IMG/VR virus record: IMGVR_UViG_3300006802_000197
Location: 1 to 40,919 of that record
Length of the DNA: 40,919 nucleotides
Source: a virus
Strand: one strand, 5' to 3'
Shown here: positions 39,132-40,919 of the stretch, piece after piece
Layout: every line of letters starts with the position of its first letter
Position numbering within the stretch: position 1 is the stretch's first letter
The notes under the pieces: model-generated
The model's input: only the letters and a program-made list of their open reading frames with translations
What the model was told of the DNA's origin: nothing
Databases searched by the model: none
Translations under genes and position numbers: made by a program

Positions 39132-39776
39132 TTAGAAAAGGCTGCTGCTGGGAGGTGTGGGAATGCCCAGATGGCGTTTGTGGTCGTCGGAAAGTGGAAT
39201 GCTGTCGTCGTAAACGTCTGGATAAGGTTCGGGCATGTTCATGTCAGTGTGGAATTTGTTAATCTCGATCTTTTGTTCTGCGAGTTCGATGTTGGTGTGT
39301 TTGGCGAGTTCTTCGTCGGAGAGCAGCCTTGTGGTGTTGTAAGCTGCCGCTGCGCCAGTGAAGGGCGGTTTTGAGATTTCAGTCTTTGGGATCGCCCCTG
39401 CCGTCGATTTTTGGAAAAACTCGTCATAGCCTGCGGTTACATGGCGCTGGATCGAGGCGGGCGCGGTTCGTCCGAGTTGATCCGCGTCTTGACCCCGTCT
39501 AATCCTCGCCTTCGCCGCGAGCCGATTGTTTCGCGTCGCGTTGAGCTTAAAATGCGCCTTTTCAGTCGCGAGAAGTTCCAGCGCGTTCGGATCGAGCGTT
39601 GTGGCGTTCGCGAGGTGTTGGAGCGTCTGGATCGCCGCGAGGAGATCGGCGGGCGCTGGGTTTGGCGGCAGATCGCGGATTGTGGATGAGATTAATCGGG
39701 TTTGGAAAAGAAGCTGGTCTTTGAATGCATCAGCGATTTTGATGAGCGCGAGCATTCGGTTTTGGGTTATCGCCAT
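39132..39776 (-). CDS. Unknown early protein, 214 aa
   Basis: It is the first gene after the putative leftward promoter. The N-terminal half is helical (LALIKIADAFKDQLLFQ, APADLLAAIQTLQHLANA), followed by basic stretches (NNRLAAKARIRRG) and a Pro/acidic end. The last residues TPPSSSLF also end in Phe. AAAGGAG precedes ATG 39776. The upstream leader carries a GGGTTTGGTTT tandem repeat. No family is recognised. Confidence 0.68.
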   Translation of the reverse strand: MAITQNRMLALIKIADAFKDQLLFQTRLISSTIRDLPPNPAPADLLAAIQTLQHLANATTLDPNALELLATEKAHFKLNATRNNRLAAKARIRRGQDADQLGRTAPASIQRHVTAGYDEFFQKSTAGAIPKTEISKPPFTGAAAAYNTTRLLSDEELAKHTNIELAEQKIEINKFHTDMNMPEPYPDVYDDSIPLSDDHKRHLGIPTPPSSSLF

Positions 39777-39792
39777 GCTGTTGGCTCCTTTT

Positions 39793-39821
39793 GGGTTTGG
39801 TTTGGGTTTGGTTTGGGTTGG
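39793..39821. repeat. GGGTTTGGTTT tandem repeat
   Basis: Units of 11 bp at 39793-39803 and 39804-39814 and a partial third from 39815. It lies in the untranslated leader of the 39132-39776 gene. The leader RNA would be C- and A-rich and unstructured, possibly favouring translation. Confidence 0.6.
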
Positions 39822-39837
39822 TGATATTGACGGGTTA

Positions 39838-39866
39838 AGTATAGGATGGATTATTGCGGGTTACAA
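39838..39866 (-). promoter_or_regulatory. Leftward sigma-70-type promoter
   Basis: On the - strand TTGTAA (39861-39866) is 17 bp from TATACT (39838-39843). The expected start is near 39831, about 55 bp before the first gene of the leftward arm. The left 24-bp arm ends 4 bp upstream of the -35 box, where an activator or UP element would sit. Confidence 0.65.
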
Positions 39867-39870
39867 TTAC

Positions 39871-39894
39871 CGCAAACATTTATTTTGGCCTATT
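39871..39894. repeat. 24-bp inverted repeat, left arm
   Basis: Its reverse complement, AATAGGCCAAAA...TTTGCG, is identical over 24 bp to 40105-40128. It directly abuts the leftward promoter. Confidence 0.85.
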
Positions 39895-39974
39895 GGGAGT
39901 GAATAGGTGGGGAAAGTGGGTTTAAGGTGGAAGGGTTGGAGCAGGGGAGGGAGGGAGAGAGTAGGTATATATAA

Positions 39975-40004
39975 TATATAAAAATACTAGACTAAACGTG
40001 TCAC
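39975..40004 (-). promoter_or_regulatory. Second possible leftward promoter in the AT-rich core
   Basis: On the - strand GTGACA (39999-40004) is 18 bp from TATATA (39975-39980), or 17 bp from TTATAT. A CCCCC-AGAAA-GGGGG hairpin begins at 40003, next to the -35 box. The same AT-rich stretch could instead be a DNA-unwinding element. Confidence 0.45.
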
Positions 40005-40034
40005 CCCCAGAAAGGGGGAAAAGTGGATTTGAGG

Positions 40035-40071
40035 TTAAGCACATTAGAGAGTCAGTATCTGGGGGGCCTAA
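40035..40071. repeat. 37-bp element, copy D
   Basis: It has TTAAGCACA at the left end as in copy A, AGAGTCAGTAT in the core and GGCCTAA at the right end; 24 of 37 bases match copy A without gaps. It lies between the AT-rich core and the CCATTT repeats. Confidence 0.6.
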
Positions 40072-40079
40072 GGTTAGAA

Positions 40080-40194
40080 CCATTTAAGGACCATTTGACA
40101 AGGTAATAGGCCAAAATAAATGTTTGCGATAAACATTACACTATTTAATTAACCCCAGCCATTTGCCACCATTTACTGCCGCCATTTACCATTT
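40080..40194. repeat. Six CCATTT iteron-like repeats
   Basis: CCATTT occurs at 40080, 40091, 40159, 40169, 40182 and 40189, followed mostly by GCC, ACC or similar. Four fall within 36 bp. Such clustered short repeats beside an AT-rich core are typical of initiator-protein binding sites. Confidence 0.6.
40105..40128. repeat. 24-bp inverted repeat, right arm
   Basis: AATAGGCCAAAA...TTTGCG is a perfect inverted copy of 39871-39894, about 210 bp away. The arms point outward from the AT-rich core. Confidence 0.85.
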
Positions 40195-40250
40195 GCCGCC
40201 AATGCGCCTCGCGGCGCAAGCCAGTTGGTTCAATCGGGATCGCCCGGAGC

Positions 40251-40285
40251 AATAAAAAAGCCCCGGCAGTTTGACCCGCCGGGGC
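40251..40285 (-). terminator. Strong rho-independent terminator (leftward)
   Basis: On the - strand GCCCCGGC and GCCGGGGC (+ coordinates 40278-40285 and 40260-40267) form an 8-bp stem with a 10-base loop followed by TTTTTTATT. It ends the 40303-40869 transcript and isolates the control region from it. Confidence 0.88.
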
Positions 40286-40302
40286 GTTGCGCTTGCGCGC
40301 GA

Positions 40303-40869
40303 TTAGAAGATATCGTCGAGACCGTCGATTGCTTGCGCGGCCTTTTTCTTGCGCGCCAAAAATTCCTTTTCGACGGCAGCGGCAAACTTGTCGTTCGAGA
40401 GTGCTTTGGAAAGCATTTCGTCGAAAGCAGCCTTTTCGTCGGGCTTGCTGCGCTTTGGCAATGCCTTGCCCTTGGCCTTGGCGATATTGGAAAGCATTTC
40501 AATCGCCACGGCCTGACGCAGTTTGTCGTCGTCGGACAGTCTGGGGGATGAGGCGCGACCCTTTCGCGCAACGCCAGAAACAATGCTGTCGAACATTTCC
40601 TTCTGGATTGCCGCGCAAATGGCAGCGGCTGTTTCCTCATCTCGCCCCGTTTCAGATTTGTGTGAAATGCCGAAACGATTGCACTCGTTCGCTATGTCGT
40701 CGTCGCTCCACGGATTCGCGCCATTGCCCATGATACCGGCCTTCACGCCTGCAATGCTATTTTTGATAGCAGTTGAAAAGCCAAGCTGGAGCAGATGCTC
40801 TAGGCTGTTGGAAGGCAGCGCGCTGGAGTCGATTGAATGACCTGCGAACGAAAGATTGATAGAAACCAT
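40303..40869 (-). CDS. Unknown protein with GLDDIF end, 188 aa; own transcription unit
   Basis: The N-terminal part (SLEHLLQLGFSTAIKNSIA, then GIMGNGANPWSDDDIAN) and the long helical rest (LSDDDKLRQAVAIEMLSNI) are soluble. The C-terminal helix is Lys/Ala-rich (EKEFLARKKKAAQAI) and ends DGLDDIF, recalling both the shared tails and an SSB tip. AGGAG precedes ATG 40869. It is followed by its own terminator, so it is expressed apart from the long leftward operon. No family is recognised; by position it could be an early regulator or initiator. Confidence 0.68.
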   Translation of the reverse strand: MVSINLSFAGHSIDSSALPSNSLEHLLQLGFSTAIKNSIAGVKAGIMGNGANPWSDDDIANECNRFGISHKSETGRDEETAAAICAAIQKEMFDSIVSGVARKGRASSPRLSDDDKLRQAVAIEMLSNIAKAKGKALPKRSKPDEKAAFDEMLSKALSNDKFAAAVEKEFLARKKKAAQAIDGLDDIF

Positions 40870-40919
40870 AACTAGCTCCTGCTGGTTAAGGCCCTATCGG
40901 GTTCACGATTTCAAACAGC

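Larger units (their letters stand above)
39777..40302. other. Gene-free control region, candidate replication origin
   Basis: This 526-bp stretch has no credible gene. It contains, from left to right: a GGGTTTGGTTT tandem repeat, a strong leftward promoter, the left arm of a 24-bp inverted repeat, a purine-rich GGGAGG tract, an AT-rich core (39965-39995), a CCCCC/GGGGG hairpin, a 37-bp element, CCATTT repeats, the right arm, four more CCATTT repeats and a leftward terminator. Inverted arms around an AT-rich core plus iteron-like repeats is the build of a replication origin; that is inference. Confidence 0.5.

Noticed and set aside
39788-39823. Telomere-like GGGTTTGG repeat marking a linear end
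   Set aside because: It is a short imperfect tract within an mRNA leader, inside a continuous sequence; nothing else suggests a hairpin or telomeric end.
40003-40018. Rho-independent terminator at CCCCC-AGAAA-GGGGG
   Set aside because: The stem has only five pairs and no T-run follows on either strand.

Overview
The window is most of the genome of a short-tailed (podovirus-like) phage, or of a closely similar prophage. The capsid, portal, tail-accessory and ejection genes are of the Salmonella phage P22 type. The host is most likely an alphaproteobacterium. That is inferred from the style of the small accessory proteins, the signal-peptide-bearing collar fibre and the moderate G+C; it is not proven, and a database search would settle it. 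Podophages of Brucella/Ochrobactrum-type hosts come to mind as possible relatives. No terminase, integrase, C1-type repressor, tRNA or recognisable stand-alone endolysin/holin pair is visible. The portal gene is cut by the left edge, so the terminase genes should lie just outside.

Layout. From 1 to 16450 all genes are on the + strand: portal, three unknown proteins, scaffold, major capsid protein, gp4-like adaptor, a small surface-type protein, gp10-like tail hub, three ejection-type proteins (the last with a lytic-transglycosylase-like N-terminus) and a collar-domain tail fibre. From 16480 to the right end every gene I accept is on the - strand, so the two arms converge at 16450/16480. The leftward arm, read from its promoters near 39.8-40.0 kb, begins with about 25 small accessory genes. 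It continues through a UvrD-like helicase, an array of related small coiled-coil proteins interrupted by a WYL regulator, small genes sharing a C-terminal tail, and a recombination/replication block. That block holds a RecB/AddB-type nuclease, a Sak4-like ATPase, a DUF669-like protein, a ParB-methyltransferase fusion, a DUF1599-like protein, an Acb2-like small protein, a split UDG-exonuclease/DNA polymerase and a DUF3987-like ATPase. Many leftward genes overlap by ATGA or TAATG, so translation is strongly coupled.

The 526-bp gene-free stretch at 39777-40302 looks like a control and replication region. It has a 24-bp perfect inverted repeat, an AT-rich core, six CCATTT repeats, two good leftward promoters and a strong leftward terminator.

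Most notable observations. (1) A family-A DNA polymerase whose 3'-5' exonuclease site is divided between two proteins (motifs I and II on one, the YxxxD motif on the other), with two membrane-protein genes between them. (2) A short acidic-hydrophobic C-terminal tail of the form [DE]LL[SGA][DN][F/I/L] shared by at least eight otherwise unrelated early proteins. (3) Three copies of an ungapped 37-bp element. (4) A BrxR/CapW-like WYL regulator with its own 10-bp inverted-repeat operator, apparently inserted into a small-gene array. (5) A candidate anti-CBASS Acb2-like protein. (6) The same small beta-rich module inserted into two different tail proteins. (7) Several genes shorter than 60 codons.
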